Source: Semisulcospira habei
Taxonomy: Eukaryota > Mollusca > Gastropoda > Semisulcospiridae
NCBI GenBank assembly: GCA_036245525.1
Contig: BTPG01000003.1
Span: forward strand, 136,373,582-136,437,581
Length of the DNA: 64,000 nt
Reading direction: 5' to 3'
Each line of letters starts with the position of its first letter. The first letter of the stretch is position 1. Positions 10,697-22,765 of the stretch are shown in pieces. Position numbers and translations under genes: made by a program. The notes beneath the pieces were generated by a model. It was not told the origin of the DNA. It made no database searches and worked only from the letters and a program-made list of their open reading frames with translations.

Positions 10697-12387
10697 TGTC
10701 ACGGTTAGTGACTGTTTTGACAGTGGTAGTCGAAAGTTACCGAAGCACCGGTCAGTGTAGGAATAGTGAGTTGTTTTCACGTGGGTAGAGACGGGTTAGT
10801 GTTCCTTGTTTTGCACGTGCGGGGCGCGCTAGTGAATACGGTAGTGTGTCCACTGCCGAGTTTACCTTGTCGGTAGCAAGGGAATAATAGTTTAGTTCGC
10901 AGCTGTACTCGGTTAGACCAGGTTGTCTTGCCCAGCTGACTGTTGGAGTCGGTGACACGGCGCCGATCCTGAGTCCCGTGGTCGTTGGTGGCCAGAGACT
11001 GGGGGCTGTATTTGCCTACGGGTGACGGCGTTGTGACAGGTCGCAGAGGAGGTAAGTGCGTTAAAAATCCCGCGTGCGGATGTTTTGTCATGTTATGGTT
11101 GTTATAGGTGTTTTGTACTATGTGCTAGGTCTAGGGGTATCGTGGGGGGGGGGGGGGGGGGAAGGAGGGTAGAACTCGATGGGTGTTAAAGGGAAATATT
11201 GTTTTGGTGTTATTGTTTGGTTCTGTAATTATTAGTTGGTTTTAACTGTTAGCGACATGTTGCATTGGTGGAATGTGTTAGTGAAATGTTGTATTCGCTT
11301 GTTGTGAAAGTGCAGAGAATGCTAGGAAGGCTTTTTTGTGGTGTTTGAGAACTTTCGTTGTTTTGGTTCATGTGTAAATTTTGGAATGATTTCGAAAGCA
11401 CTTGTCTTAGGAGTGAAGGTCAAACTAATCGGGCACATCGATACTTGTTAGCGGTAGTATTTTTGTAACCCGCAAGCAGGGTGGGTATGGTGGTTAGCTG
11501 GTTTTAGGACCCTCTGGTTTATGTTGCTTACGGGGCCATTTAGGCTTCTGCTTTTGTTTTGCATTTTGACGTTCGGGGTCGGGACCGGTTGGAGGGCCGA
11601 CGGGCATTAGGACCAACCACGCCTCGCTGGACTGAGTGTCGGTGTGGAAGGGGCGCGGTCATCTGTACTGCCGAAGCTGCCGTGTCGCCATCGCAACCGG
11701 ACCTCGCGCCAGGGAAACGGAGAGGAGAGACAGGGGGAGAGAGAACACCCGCGAAGCTGTACGACCGTTAAGGAAGCCGGACGGGAGGGATCCACAGGCG
11801 TTCGTCGACTTACCACGGTCCCATTCTTATTCAGCTTTCCGTCACTCACTCTGCCTTGGTGTAGTTACATGATTCTTGTATATGAACAGTATATTGTAAA
11901 TAACGTTTTTCAGCCGTCAGTTCGGAGGGCTGTAACCTGACTTTTTATTGTGAAGCAACAGTGCTGCGTAGCGTGGGGGGAGTGTTGGTTTCCACCACTC
12001 GATGCAGTGCTGATGCTGTGGAAGTAGTATTAACCTTGGCTTAGTTTTTTCCCTTTTGTTTTTATTTTCTTTCTTTTCTTTTTTTTCGGGAGGGGGAGGG
12101 GAGTAGGGGGCAGGGAGGGGACTGAAGTGTCGGTGGGAAGGAAGAAAAGGGGAATAGTTAGTGTAATAGTAATAAAGATCGAGTGTACATGTAAAGTAAA
12201 TGTGTTGTGTTGCTTGTGCTGAGCTGTAACCTGTCTTGAGGCAAGACGCTAGGGTCCTTTATCTCTTCCTTCTCTTCTACTCCCAACCTTCATTCTCGAT
12301 CTCGTCTATCTCTCTTTAGTCGGGACATTTGGGGGTTCTACTTCTATTCTATCTTCCATTCTCGTCTGTCCCTCCCTAGTCGTGACA
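10697..12387 (+). repeat. Possible solo LTR
   Basis: Begins TGTCACGG after a Rep-1 fragment and ends CGTGACA, a 7-bp inverted match with TG...CA ends. An alternative end is at GTCGGGACA followed by TTTGGGGG (about 12,320-12,340), which looks like a primer-binding site, so the exact end is open. Contains an 18-bp G run (11,144-11,161) and several short GC-rich frames, none recognisable. No target duplication was found. Confidence 0.3.
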
Positions 12388-12637
12388 CACACACATATAA
12401 TGTGTGTGTGTGTGTGTGTTCAGTGGAAGGCTCAATGATAGGTCCGTCATTCCTTCTGTCTCCCACTACCCTCTCTTTACTGGAACTAGTGAGCGATGCA
12501 GTCACAAAAAGGGCAGCTGATGTCCTGATGACACAATGCAAGCTTACCAGCCTGGAATTCCATGACTTTAGCACAGCATTCTCAGAACTGAATGAATTTT
12601 TTTTTTTTTTTTGGCTTTGGGCGACGCCTTTATATAA

Positions 12638-12834
12638 AGAATCCATTTAAACCACGTTCTGGAGTTGTGTTTTTATCTTTCTCAAATTTTCGGCACCTCT
12701 CAGCGAGGGTGTCATCAGGGGAATTCCCAGGTAACAGGATCTGTTTACCTGGGCATTCCCCTGATGAAGCCCTTGCGGAGAGCGAAAATTTGAGAAATAA
12801 AAACGCAACTCCAGAACGTGGTTTAAATGGATTC
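12638..12834. repeat. Foldback repeat, about 90-bp arms
   Basis: Left arm ATCCATTTAAACCACGTTCT through CATCAGGGGAATTCCC; right arm GGGCATTCCCCTGATGAAGC through GTGGTTTAAATGGAT. Short loop around ACAGGATCTGT. About 85-90% arm identity by eye. Confidence 0.8.
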
Positions 12835-13882
12835 TTTCTTCATCATTTCATCGTTGCTTTGTCACAACAGTCTGCCCCTTTAAAGATTTGCTCAACTCTT
12901 GGGTGATGCTCGTTGAGCCAATGAACCATCGTGTCAATGTGGCCATGCGATAACTGAACCGGCGGCGGAAACTACGACTTAAAGTTTAACTTAGCGTCTG
13001 GCGGGCAGAGAAGTAAATGGCGCGATTAGTGTGCAAGAGGCATAGATTCTCATCATAGTCAAGCAGCTGCACTGAGGGGTTCATGAAAATCTATGCTTCT
13101 TGCAGAAAGGAATGGAGTTAGCTGAGAAACATACATGTTCGTAGGCATAGAAGTAAATGGTTACATGTATTTGTTGGCAAGATGCATGGACATGTGAGAC
13201 CCACTACTGTTTTCATCTATGCTGTTTGCAGATGAGGCGGGGCGTGTGTGTGATGGACGCTGGATAAGCAAGTAGGACTGAGACTGCCGCAGATAAAATT
13301 CCAATAGTCTATATAATGCAGATACACCCTCCAAGTACTAGACTTGTAGATCATCATGAGCCTTGCTGCCTGCAGCCGTTTATAGTGCCGTTTGCCGATA
13401 CATTCCAGTCACATTTACAGGGGTGAGAGGGGGGGGGGGGGGGGGGGAAAGATGGTCTCGCTCGCCACCCCCCCCCCCCCCTTTTTTTTTTCTCTCCCCG
13501 GATTTAGGTGTTTCATAAAAATTACCCTGGCGAGCAGGAAAAATGAAAAAAAGAAAAAGGATTTCCGTTATAAACGGATAATAGACACTGCATTTAAGTC
13601 TGTTTGACGATGCAGTTCAATGGATTTGTTTCACTTCCACTGCTTACTGCACTGGTTATCCACGATGATGGCTCAAGAGATCGATGTGCCCGATTAGTTT
13701 GGAGTGTGGGAAAGCCACATAGTGTGCTTATGGCTTTTGGACACCACGGCTCTAGGCTGTAAGATTCAAAATCACAGACCAGCACGCAGGGACACAGTAT
13801 ATGACTGGTCCATGTCCTGCGCCTTTATCAACTCGGCAGACGATTCTGAAAACGCAATGTGGAATGAAAGTAAAAGATGCGG
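12835..13882. other. No gene; hairpin MITE remnants and homopolymers
   Basis: Holds family-B hairpin remnants (13,030-13,110) and a G18/C14/T9 block (13,429-13,494). A duplicated gene-like frame was not found. Confidence 0.3.
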
Positions 13883-13979
13883 TTAACCCGATCCTTTGGA
13901 TGTCCGTAGCACTTTCTGATTAGGTGATTCCTGCAGGAGTCGCCTCAATAAAAAGTGCTACCGACAACCAAAAGGTTAA
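13883..13979. mobile_element. TTAA hairpin MITE, family C
   Basis: Same family as 8,228-8,332, with TTAA ends and the central ATTCCTGCAGGAGT. More diverged arms. Confidence 0.7.
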
Positions 13980-14296
13980 GATTCTGACTGCAAGACAGAA
14001 CACATCTGCCTCTTCCTGCCTCACGTCTTACGGGACTTTATCACCTTTGTTACCGGCTACTCCACAATAGCAATTCAAATATAAAAGGAAAGAGTGTTTT
14101 GAAAGGGCTGGCATTTTTTCTTACCATATGATAGCTCCGCAATGCAAACTTTGGGATGCCTTGGACAAATTAAAGTCTTTGGATTTTTGTGTGCGGGGGA
14201 GTTGATTTTTTCATTCACAAAATGTACAGAAGTCCTGCAAATCAAGTCCATAAATATTTCAGATTAAAATTTACGAATGTCCATATATTAATCATT

Positions 14297-14507
14297 TTAA
14301 CCCCATTCACGCATTTCCCAAATTTTAAAGGTGTTATCTAATGACTTTTTTACCAGCTGTAAGAGATGGCTCGACCATGATATTTCAAGGGTAGTGCCAG
14401 ATGAGCTTGGCGCCTGAAGGTGCCAAGCTCATCTGGCACTACCTTTGAATTATCATGGTCGAGCCATCTCACTTGCTGTAGGGCGTCAGTGGGGCTAAAT
14501 GGGTTAA
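14297..14507. mobile_element. TTAA hairpin MITE, family A
   Basis: TTAACCCCATTCACGCATTT on the left, GGGGCTAAATGGGTTAA on the right. It encloses a long hairpin whose arms run from GAGATGGCTCGACCATGATA to the loop GCGCCTGAAGGTGC. Arms about 55 bp with few mismatches. Confidence 0.8.
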
Positions 14508-14663
14508 GTTCATATTTCTGGAAAATTGCGTCCATAAAGGGAGTTAATAAACTATAAGAGAATAAATTGTCACTATTGACATCGTCTGGAAAGAAAAACC
14601 TGGTGGCTTTTAACTCGTTGCACCCCAACACCGAAATCCCCAAATGTCGCCGTTGAACTCTGA

Positions 14664-14825
14664 AGACTGCAGTGCAGTGCAGGACACAGATCGACCACGA
14701 TAGTTCAAGGGTGATGCCAGAATAGCTTGGCGCCCATAGGCGCCAAGCTATTCTGGCATCACCCTTGAACTGTCATGGTCGATCCATAATTATCTTGCTG
14801 TGGTGTGTCTGGGGTAGAATGAGTT
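14664..14825. mobile_element. Family A hairpin, partial MITE
   Basis: Arms GATAGTTCAAGGGTGATGCC and GGCATCACCCTTGAACTGTC around GGCGCCCATAGGCGCC. Outer ends degraded. Similar partial hairpins: 5,740-5,830, 14,930-15,010, 15,195-15,295, 16,975-17,040, 25,556-25,640, 46,110-46,245, 46,885-46,995, 54,660-54,850, 54,955-55,015. Confidence 0.65.
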
Positions 14826-15295
14826 GAGGCGTTTTGTTTCCATTTTCTGCAAAATGCTAGTGTCTGTCAGCTATTTCATTTGCACGGTGGAAGAGCTCAT
14901 CCTCTTCTGGTGGTCTAATGTAGACGGTTTATCCACGATAGCTCAAAACTACTGGATGATCAGAGGAACCAAGCTGATCAGCACTACTTCTGAGCAACAA
15001 TAGTAAACTATCCTTCTGCTGCTGTTGGCATCGGAAATCAAAACGGTGCGGATTACAAATGGCGAAAAAGCATGCTGCATAAAAATTCATCTCGGTCATA
15101 AAGACAAACCCCTCTTATTTTATTTAAATCATGAGGCAGATTTTTTTTATATTTGTACCAGTTGTCCTTTGATAGCTACATTACCTTTCTCGATAAATTG
15201 ACCATGATCGTTTAAGGGTCGTGCAAGGACAGCTTGGCGCCCATAATTATGTTCTTGTACCATCCTTGAACGATCATCGTCAAATGTACCCTGTT

Positions 15296-16007
15296 GTTAC
15301 GTTTGTGGTTATTCTTTTGAGAGCATGTGTCGATCATAAGAGGGATCATGACAATTCGTTTGAGTTCTTTTGGACGAGAATTATGTACCTTTTTAGTAAG
15401 AGTTCATTTTCTTTTGCCTGGAGAATTGCGATCGATTTCTGTTGTGTAGCTAAAATGACGCGTCTTTTCGTTACATTGTTGCTGTAGTCCGACCTCGTTT
15501 AACCGCGAACGTTCTCGAAACGGCGCGATTATTCTAGTGACCTCAAATATTACGTCAAATGTGTTGGTTACATTTCGTAACATTGTATCGAATAAGCCTA
15601 GATGGTAGTAGAAATTTGTTGTCGGATCTATAGTATTCTTTTTCATGAATATTAATAAATTTTGGTTATGTTTTCTTTTCCGATTTTGGTTGGGTTGTGT
15701 GAATTTGCTGGATTGTTCTGGAAATCTGTAATAGTATAAAAGACGGCGTTAGGAAATATGTGTGTACATTGCTTGAGATGCAGTGTGTCAAAAGTGTTGA
15801 TGCATTGTAGAGAAGACAGTGTATCAGTGTTGGTGCATTTGTTGTTGCATTGTGCGGAGATTGCATCGCTGCAATACAATATTGGTGAAACCGTTGTCTA
15901 CAACCTTGTGCCACGTGTGATGAGTTGCAGCCGAGCGAAGTTTCTTTACAAGAACCCTACATGCATGCGACTGGTGTGATTGCATCATACTACGACAACC
16001 ACATAAC
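15296..16007 (+). mobile_element. TIR-like element, copy 1
   Basis: Begins GTTACGTTTGTGGTTATTCT and ends GACAACCACATAAC, so the ends are inverted with respect to each other. It is about 712 bp and homologous in opposite orientation to 26,466-27,573. No transposase is visible; probably non-autonomous. Confidence 0.6.
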
Positions 16008-16469
16008 ACCTATATTAGAGTGTATCCAGACACAAAGGGTTCATAAGAGGCAAGATATCTTGATTTTTCTCTCTCTTCAACATCAGTAGGCTTTCACACA
16101 AATAAAAGCAGCAAATACATCCACATGTACTAAATTCATTTCAACAACACCTGTAGTACATGTTTTATACAAATTACATGTTGCACATAATCAACATGTT
16201 CTTTTGCACAATTGTACAGATAAGAATCAACTTTGTAAATATTTCACAATGAAACATGGACATACCACAGCGATGAATAATTTTATCCTACAGTGTTTGC
16301 TTAACAATACACATTTTTTTCTTTGTTCATGTTTATTATGAGAAATGTCTGCAAAAAGTAACAACCATAACACAAAAGCAGATTTCTACATCACATTTTA
16401 CATTGATTGTGCAAATGTAAACTACATTTTCAAAATCCCTTCCTTTCTTGTCTGTCACTCGTGTTTTCT

Positions 16470-16676
16470 TTAACCCTTTTAGCCCCATGGGTGCATTTCC
16501 CAAATTTTGGTTACTTAATGACTATGTACCAATTGCAGGAGGTGGACTGACCATGGTAATTTAAGGGTAGCGCAAGATTAGCTTGGTGCCTTCAGGTGCC
16601 AAGCTAATCTGGCACTACCCTTGAATTATCATGGTCAATCAATCTCCTACTATAGTGTTGGGGCTAAAAGGGTTAA
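16470..16676. mobile_element. TTAA hairpin MITE, family A
   Basis: TTAACCCTTTTAGCCCC and GGGGCTAAAAGGGTTAA are perfect inverted ends with TTAA. The internal hairpin carries the AGGGTAG..GCCAGAT..TAGC..GGTGCC arms. This is the best-preserved copy for defining the family. Confidence 0.85.
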
Positions 16677-17210
16677 TTCAAAATGTACAACATAGCAGAA
16701 TCATGATATGAAATAAAACAATATCAGTTACTGCTTTAACATTTCAGTCATCAAATCTATTCTTTCTTTATGTCAGTATACTTCTGTTCACATAAATTTA
16801 CATTCTAACACTAAAAAAAAAAAAAATAGCCCTTTCTTGCGTGCATATTCAATGCACCAAAAAAATCTCTTCAACTTGCAGTGAGAACCTTTGTGCAGAT
16901 TTTACACTGTCAAACCATGTAGTTAATGACTTTCGCAACTTTATTAGACTGTACCAGCCACGGAATATGTATTTGTTATAATAGTTTATGGGTGGTGTCA
17001 GGTTAACTTGGTGTCTTGAACTATCATGGCAGGTCCATCTCCATCTATTAACTCCTTCACTGCCGAGAAAAAATGAACAACACCCAACTGCACAAGATAT
17101 AGATCTTCGTGAGCCAAGCAGTTGTGGAGGCTCATGAGGATCCATGCCTCTTGCTTCATTAAAACAAACCATGACAGAAACTCGACAGTGTATTATGACC
17201 AGTAACTGTA

Positions 17211-17274
17211 TTAACTCATTCACGGCTCGTGCATAAGCCGCACATCCGGATGTGTCTGGCTGCGAATGAGTTAA
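17211..17274. mobile_element. 64-bp TTAA palindromic mini-MITE
   Basis: TTAACTCATTCACGGC at one end and its near complement GCTGCGAATGAGTTAA at the other, with a CACATCCGGATGTG core. A fourth TTAA-ended family, much shorter than the others. Confidence 0.65.
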
Positions 17275-18499
17275 GGTACAGCTGACAAGTCATAAAATTT
17301 CAGTTTAGTACTTTGAAAGATGACCACTGCAGTGTTTAAGTCACAAACAGAGAATGGCAAAGGTTAATAGCAGTCATAATTGTTACTGCTTATCTTTCAA
17401 TTAATGGTCGCCCTTGTTAAGTCCCTTCTATTTATAGATGGACTTCTTAGGATGAGTCGCGGTGGAGTGCATTCTGTAGCATGCCCATGACGCTGTAGCG
17501 GGGCAGTCCTTACGCTATGACAATAAAGTAACACAAGAATAATTACGTCATATCTGGCTACGCTAACCTTACTGCTGAACACACATTTGGCACAAAACGC
17601 CATGTGTATGTATGTGTGTGTATGTAAACACGGATATCTCAGATGCTTGAGTATGTACAAGCTTGCAATTTTAGAATGTTAATCTCAAGAAAAAGTTAGG
17701 AGACCGCCTCCAAAGATATTGGACTGTTCATTGACGAGAAATGGCAACTTTGGAGAAAGCTAGTTGACCCACATTCGAGTCCGTAATTTTTGTTATATTC
17801 ACTTGAAATTTAATATTTAGCTTCCTTTGAAATAGACATTAGATGAGTTCATTCACCTCTTCAACTTTTTAAGTGACATTAATTCATTTTGTGGAAAATA
17901 TATGAAATCAAAAATATGCTGTCTACATCAACCAAATTCAGGAATTTACTAGTACACTATGTTAAGTATAGTTGTGTTGAATTTCAGCAGGAAAGCCCTT
18001 ATGTTTCAGAAGTTATGGCTACTTTCTTTGAAATATAGAAACCCAGACTTTCTTCAGTGATACATATGCACCACTGTGAAGGGAACAGATTCCTCAAGAT
18101 AGTGGCGTAATAGCACCAGACACATCACTGTCATACATGGACTGGCATCAATGTTGTACATTATGGACAGACGCAGTGCTCTTTTCCTCTCTCTCTTGCT
18201 GTATGTGAAGAGCGTGTGATGTGGATACTTTGCCTGTTTCTTCTTGTACTGCAAGCGTACTGCTTATTGGGCTAAAGGTATGAAAATGCATATAAGATCA
18301 TATAGAAGGGACTTTGTGGGTACGGTTTATGCCATCTTGTTTTTTTAGCCTTTAGAAATTAATGCCAGCAAGTACATGTATTAATGATCTTTATGTCAGT
18401 TTGCTGACGATTCCCATTTCAATTGTATTTGTTGTGTAGCCCTTAGAAACGAAGGGCATCATATATTCTGGTAAGGTGTATGTACTAATGATCTCTGGG
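17275..18499. other. Downstream flank of the ATRIP-like gene
   Basis: AT-rich, no repeats recognised, low transposon content compared with the introns. It should contain the 3' UTR on the minus strand, but I see no decisive AATAAA. Confidence 0.35.
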
Positions 18500-18582
18500 T
18501 CAAGTTGCATCCGTAGCTTCTTCCTGGTCACTGTCCTGAGAATCTGAGTCCTCATCATCCCAAAGCTCCTCCATTGCCAACA
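18500..18582 (-). CDS. ATRIP-like gene, last coding exon
   Basis: A final 83-nt exon after acceptor TTTGCAG. Two bases complete a leucine codon, followed by LAMEELWDDEDSDSQDSDQE and EATDAT, then TGA. A short acidic tail ends ATRIP proteins and in vertebrates this extreme C-terminus contributes to ATR binding (established knowledge). Residues EELWDDE correspond in position to the vertebrate acidic end. The seven exons together give 270 residues with every junction in frame, which is strong evidence for a real, functional gene. No clear polyadenylation signal could be assigned below 18,500. Confidence 0.8.
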
Positions 18583-18925
18583 CTGCAAACATAAGCCAAT
18601 ATCAGCACAATCAGTCATACTCTACGTGCGTAGCTAGAGAAGCTGAAGAGGTATGTGTTGTACTTACTATCCAATAAAACTTCTGTAAACCAGAAGTACA
18701 TATAGGTAACAAACTGCACACCTTTTGATGCAAACAGTAAATTAAAAGCCAGGACTGACATGCTTTATTAAACTGTCACATCACTACTGTTAAAACACCT
18801 GCAAATTTGACTTCTTTCAGCTTTATGAACATCCATTGCACATCAAGCCATCCCAAACTGTGGTGTATTAAACAACCCATGGCAGTCTTTGCTCTCTTGT
18901 TTCCCTCTTGACATAAATGACTTAC

Positions 18926-19066
18926 ATTCGTTACTTGGCAGATCAGCAGCAGTCCTGTAGATGCGTGCCAGGGCAGACATTAAGTTTGTGTAATACATGC
19001 TGACTACACTGCAGTGGAACTGGAAATTCAAGTCCCATATGCTCAGGTTGTGAAGCAGTAACACAC
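18926..19066 (-). CDS. ATRIP-like gene, exon 6 of 7 visible
   Basis: A 141-nt exon with acceptor TTTTTCACAG and donor GTAAGT, phase 1 in and phase 1 out. It encodes 46 residues starting VLLLHNLSIWDLNFQFHC and ending TAADLPSNE. The pattern LR-x-x-VLLLH-x-LS-x-x-D-x-x-F-x-x-HC across the exon 5/6 junction matches what I recall of the C-terminus of vertebrate ATRIP. This is the main basis for the gene call. Confidence 0.8.
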
Positions 19067-19139
19067 CTGTGAAAAACAGAGGCACAGATAACATTTGTGC
19101 AAGACTGTGTGCACTTGTGCAAGTCTGTGTGACAAACTA

Positions 19140-20118
19140 AACAAGAATGGCAAAGCCCTTAAGGCTCATGTGCATGAACGATCCAGTTTTACATAAGTAA
19201 AGGGTTGGCTTTTGTACCTGCAATGTTTTCTCAAAGTGTATGCATTTGTACATTTTTGTCAATCTCCCATGACCCTTGACCTTTGTTAGTAGTGAACCGC
19301 AATACATGTAGTGTGCATAGATAGAACTTATCAGCTACCTCTCTGCCAAATTTCCCCCACCCGGGTCTGCCCTGGGGGACTTGGGTGGGGTTAGGTATTT
19401 TTTAGTTCCCAGGGTCACTCTGGTCAGCCCCACAGGGTGGGTTTTCCTCTCTATTCTGGGGCATGTGTTTCTGTCTACCCTTGGTCCATTCACCTGTATT
19501 TTCCTATTTTAAACTCTCCCTACTGTCTGCGCTGCCTGTAGCTCTTGATATTGGATGTGTGTTGCTAAATGGTCTTAGCTTTATTTAGGCCCCATATCGT
19601 AGGTTTATTTAATGTATTGGACCGGCTGGCAACATACATTCAATATTTTGTTTATTATTTTTTTTCACAAGCAGTGCAGGCACGTCCTGAGAAAGCCTTG
19701 TTGCTGTCGGGACGTTAAGCAATGTACAATCAATCAATCAATCTCTGCCAAATTTGGTTGAAAAGTTTTGCAAACGTGCTGAAAAAAGCTAAATTTCTAC
19801 TTTTCACATCATTTGCCCATCTCTTATGACCCTTGACCTATCTGAGGGGTCATCCACATTGGCATGCATACAAAGGTCTTATCATAATGTATCTCTAGAC
19901 CAAGCTTGGGTCTGAACTTGTAAATAGTATTTGAGAGGAAAAAAAACTTTGGTCAAGAAATACGATTATACCCCCAGTACCTAGCTATTTGTGATCTATT
20001 TCTTGATCTCTTGTGACCCTTGACCTTTCTGAGGGGTAATCCAAATTAGTATGCACAGGAAGGTCTTACCATCAGGTATCTCTGTACCAAGTTTGGGTTT
20101 TACGTTGTGAATAGAATG

Positions 20119-20149
<31 letters not shown>

Positions 20150-20359
20150 GGGGGGGGGGGTGGGGTGGGGGTGGGGGGTGGGGGTGGGTGGTGGTGGTGT
20201 GTGTGAAATATGGCTATTTTTTAAAACCTATTTCCTGATCCCCTGCAACCTTGACCTTTGAGAGAGGTCAATGAAATTGGTATGTTTAGAAAGGTCTTGC
20301 CACAAAGCATCCTTGGGCCAAGTTTAAAAGCCTGTGGCTTGAAAATGCAAACGTTTAAA
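19140..20359 (+). repeat. Rep-1 copy A with inserted SINE/LINE end
   Basis: Starts ACAAGAATGGCAAAGCCCTT. It contains several internal units, is interrupted at 19,364-19,742, and carries a T/G homopolymer block at 20,121-20,200. The usual end (CGCACGTGAGCC) is missing; it abuts the Rep-2 start GGCCCTATA. Confidence 0.65.
19364..19742 (+). mobile_element. SINE or LINE 3' end with (AATC)n tail
   Basis: Flanked by CTCTGCCAAATTT at 19,351-19,363 and 19,743-19,755 (13-bp target duplication). It ends GGGACGTTAAGCAATGTACA followed by (AATC)n. No coding sequence is recognised. Confidence 0.8.
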
Positions 20360-21469
20360 GGCCCTATATTTCATTACAGCCTATGTCAATTTGAACACCA
20401 CATGTACTCATTTCCCTCCAGACAACGTGACATCTGAACACTGTACAAAAACCTAGTTTGTCTCAACACGTAATCATCCTCGACCAAAAATAGATTAGCA
20501 GCAGATGACACAGATATGGGGATAGTTTCGACTGCTACAGACATGCGTATTGAATACAAATATGGCATCACAGTCAAGCAGACGCTTCTTTGGCGGTGTA
20601 CCTTCAAAAGTGATTGTACAACTAGAATGACATTCCTTGCAAGGAATCAGCTAGGTGACTGATACAGAGCAAACAGAAGTTAGTAGTAGCGCCAGAGATT
20701 TGGATTACTGCGCCCGATTGACAGGGCTGGTGCGAGATGCCGAGTCAGGAGGCAAGATCGATACGAGGAGAGGAGAAACATCAAGTTCCTTGTCGGTGAG
20801 AGCGAGACTGACGCAGAGATGAAAAGCAAGTCTGCATTTCGACATGAAAAGCAAGTCTGCATTTCGACTTGTAAGTACCATTCCAAACATTTTGCCAAAC
20901 ATTTTGTATGCTATGTCGTCATTTATGTTCTCTTGATTCGACACATTTCAGGCTGCACCAGTGTTTTGAGCCAAGATTGGCCGGAGACATGCAGTGAAAC
21001 ACAGGTGTTTGTACACACTACAAATGTGTCACAGTAATGACAGTATACACACGAGGCGTGATTTCATTGGAAAGTTACCCGATGCCGGCTGCGGGCTGGC
21101 AGACGAGTGCCTCTGAGCAGGCCTGCAGAAACGCTTCCTAGTATGGTACGAAGTACGTAACAGCTTCTAGTAACCACAGTAATCTTTCAGCAAGTGGAAA
21201 CTGGTTGGCTTCAGGAGATAGTTTATTCTTGTTCAGAAGTATTCACGGTTTACAATTCTGAGCATGCCGTTTATGGATCAGATGGTGTGTGTGTGTGTAT
21301 ATATAGTTATAGGTCTGGATATGTATAGCTGACAATGTCACATGATTTTCTTTCTGATATATTTCGCCAATGACCCCACACTAATCAGTCTGCCAAGACT
21401 CAATACCTGTCAGGTTAGTACTCCCTTTCACTAATGTGTTTAATGTGGGTAAATGTTACATAGCTCGGA

Positions 21470-21886
21470 AATGTTCCTTAGTCCAGATGTCCTACACTTA
21501 TACACTGATGCTGCTGCGGGAGCGGGGTATGGCGCCATTTGCAAAACATCACGCTACTTGAGTTAGTTCCAATTGCACTATCAGTTGATGTCTGGGCCAA
21601 CGAGATGCGTAACAAAAGTATAATTTTTTACACGGATAACCTTGCCCTAGTCTCTGTCATCAACAAGCCGTCATCGCTCGAACCCCTCATCATGGTCCTT
21701 GTTCGTCGTCTTGTACGCAGTTGTTTAACATATAATATCCTTTTTCAAACTGCTCATATCCCCGGTTTTCAAAACACTTGTGCTGACGCTCTTTCACGCT
21801 CTCAGGTAGACAACTTCTGCCACCTGCGGCCGGACGCAGACATCCTGCCCACAGCCTCGTCCACACTGCCCGACTCGATAACCTAG
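21470..21886 (+). pseudogene. YR retroelement RNase H fragment
   Basis: Reads LHLYTDAAAGAGYGAICK, then, after a frame break, NITLLELVPIALSVDVWANE, IIFYTDNLALVSVINKPSS and FQTAHIPGFQNTCADALSRS. The catalytic Asp, Glu and Asp of RNase H are visible and the DALSR ending precedes a recombinase. The RT part is missing, so it is a 5'-truncated remnant. Confidence 0.75.
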
Positions 21887-22765
21887 TTACGTCTGCACGC
21901 CAACTCCTGGCTACCTCGCTTACTCCGTCAACACGCACCTTGTACAACAGGGCTTGGTCACTTTTTCACACATTTTTAATAGACCATGCATTGCCCGAGG
22001 AAATGCCAGTTTCCCCACAGATAATTACATTGTTTATAACCTAGCTCTTTCATGCTGGTTTTGCCCCCTCATCCATTACATCATTCGTTTCAGCAATTGG
22101 ATTCGTCCACAAATTGCAGAATTGCACAGGCCCATCTAATGCTTTCCTGGTTAAGAAAGCATTAGCAGCTATCCGGAAAAGCAGACATCCTGGCCCCAAG
22201 CGCCTCCCTATTACCGAAAACATTTTGGAACGAATGGTCCAACGAGTACATGTGGCAGTGTCTAGCCCCTACTGTCGTTTGTTGTTTAAAGCGATGTTTC
22301 TCTTGGCTTTTCATGCATTCTGCGCATTGGGGAAATGATACATTCTGCGCATACGATCCAGCTGGTACACATCTGCCTCCAGCTGTAACCATCACTTTTC
22401 ATTCTTTTAAACATTCTGACGGGCAGATAGCAATATTTCAATTTCCAGGTAGACCAGAATCACCTAGTCTTTGCCCAGTCGACGCACTACATTCCTTTCT
22501 AGCCATCAGAGGTAGCAAGCGTGGGCCGCTGTTCATGGCAGATGGCAAGCCGGTTTCACGTCGCAAATTTCTGGCAGTAATGAAATCCACTATGCAAGCC
22601 GCAGGCATCTCGCCCGAGGGATTCAACTCTCATAGTTTCCGAATAAGGGCGGTCACCACAAGTGCGCAGAAAGGAGCATCCGACGCCCAGATCCGTACTT
22701 GGGGCCGATGGAAGTCTGATGCGTTCAAATTGTATATTCATTCTCCAAATCCCCTCACTGCATAA
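21887..22765 (+). pseudogene. YR retroelement tyrosine recombinase fragment
   Basis: Two frames. The second (22,250-22,765) has FQFPGRPESPSLCPVDALHS, FNSHSFRIRAVTTSAQKGAS and IRTWGRWKSDAFKLYIHSPN, i.e. the HxxR-type box SHSFRI and the terminal tyrosine of a phage-integrase family YR. The type resembles Ngaro/DIRS-order recombinases and differs clearly from the two DIRS elements at 39 and 48 kb. Frame breaks near 22,130-22,330 inactivate it. Confidence 0.75.

Noticed and set aside
10752..11091. Minus-strand frames in the possible solo LTR as a gene
   Set aside because: Two different frames of similar length overlap, neither resembling a known protein.
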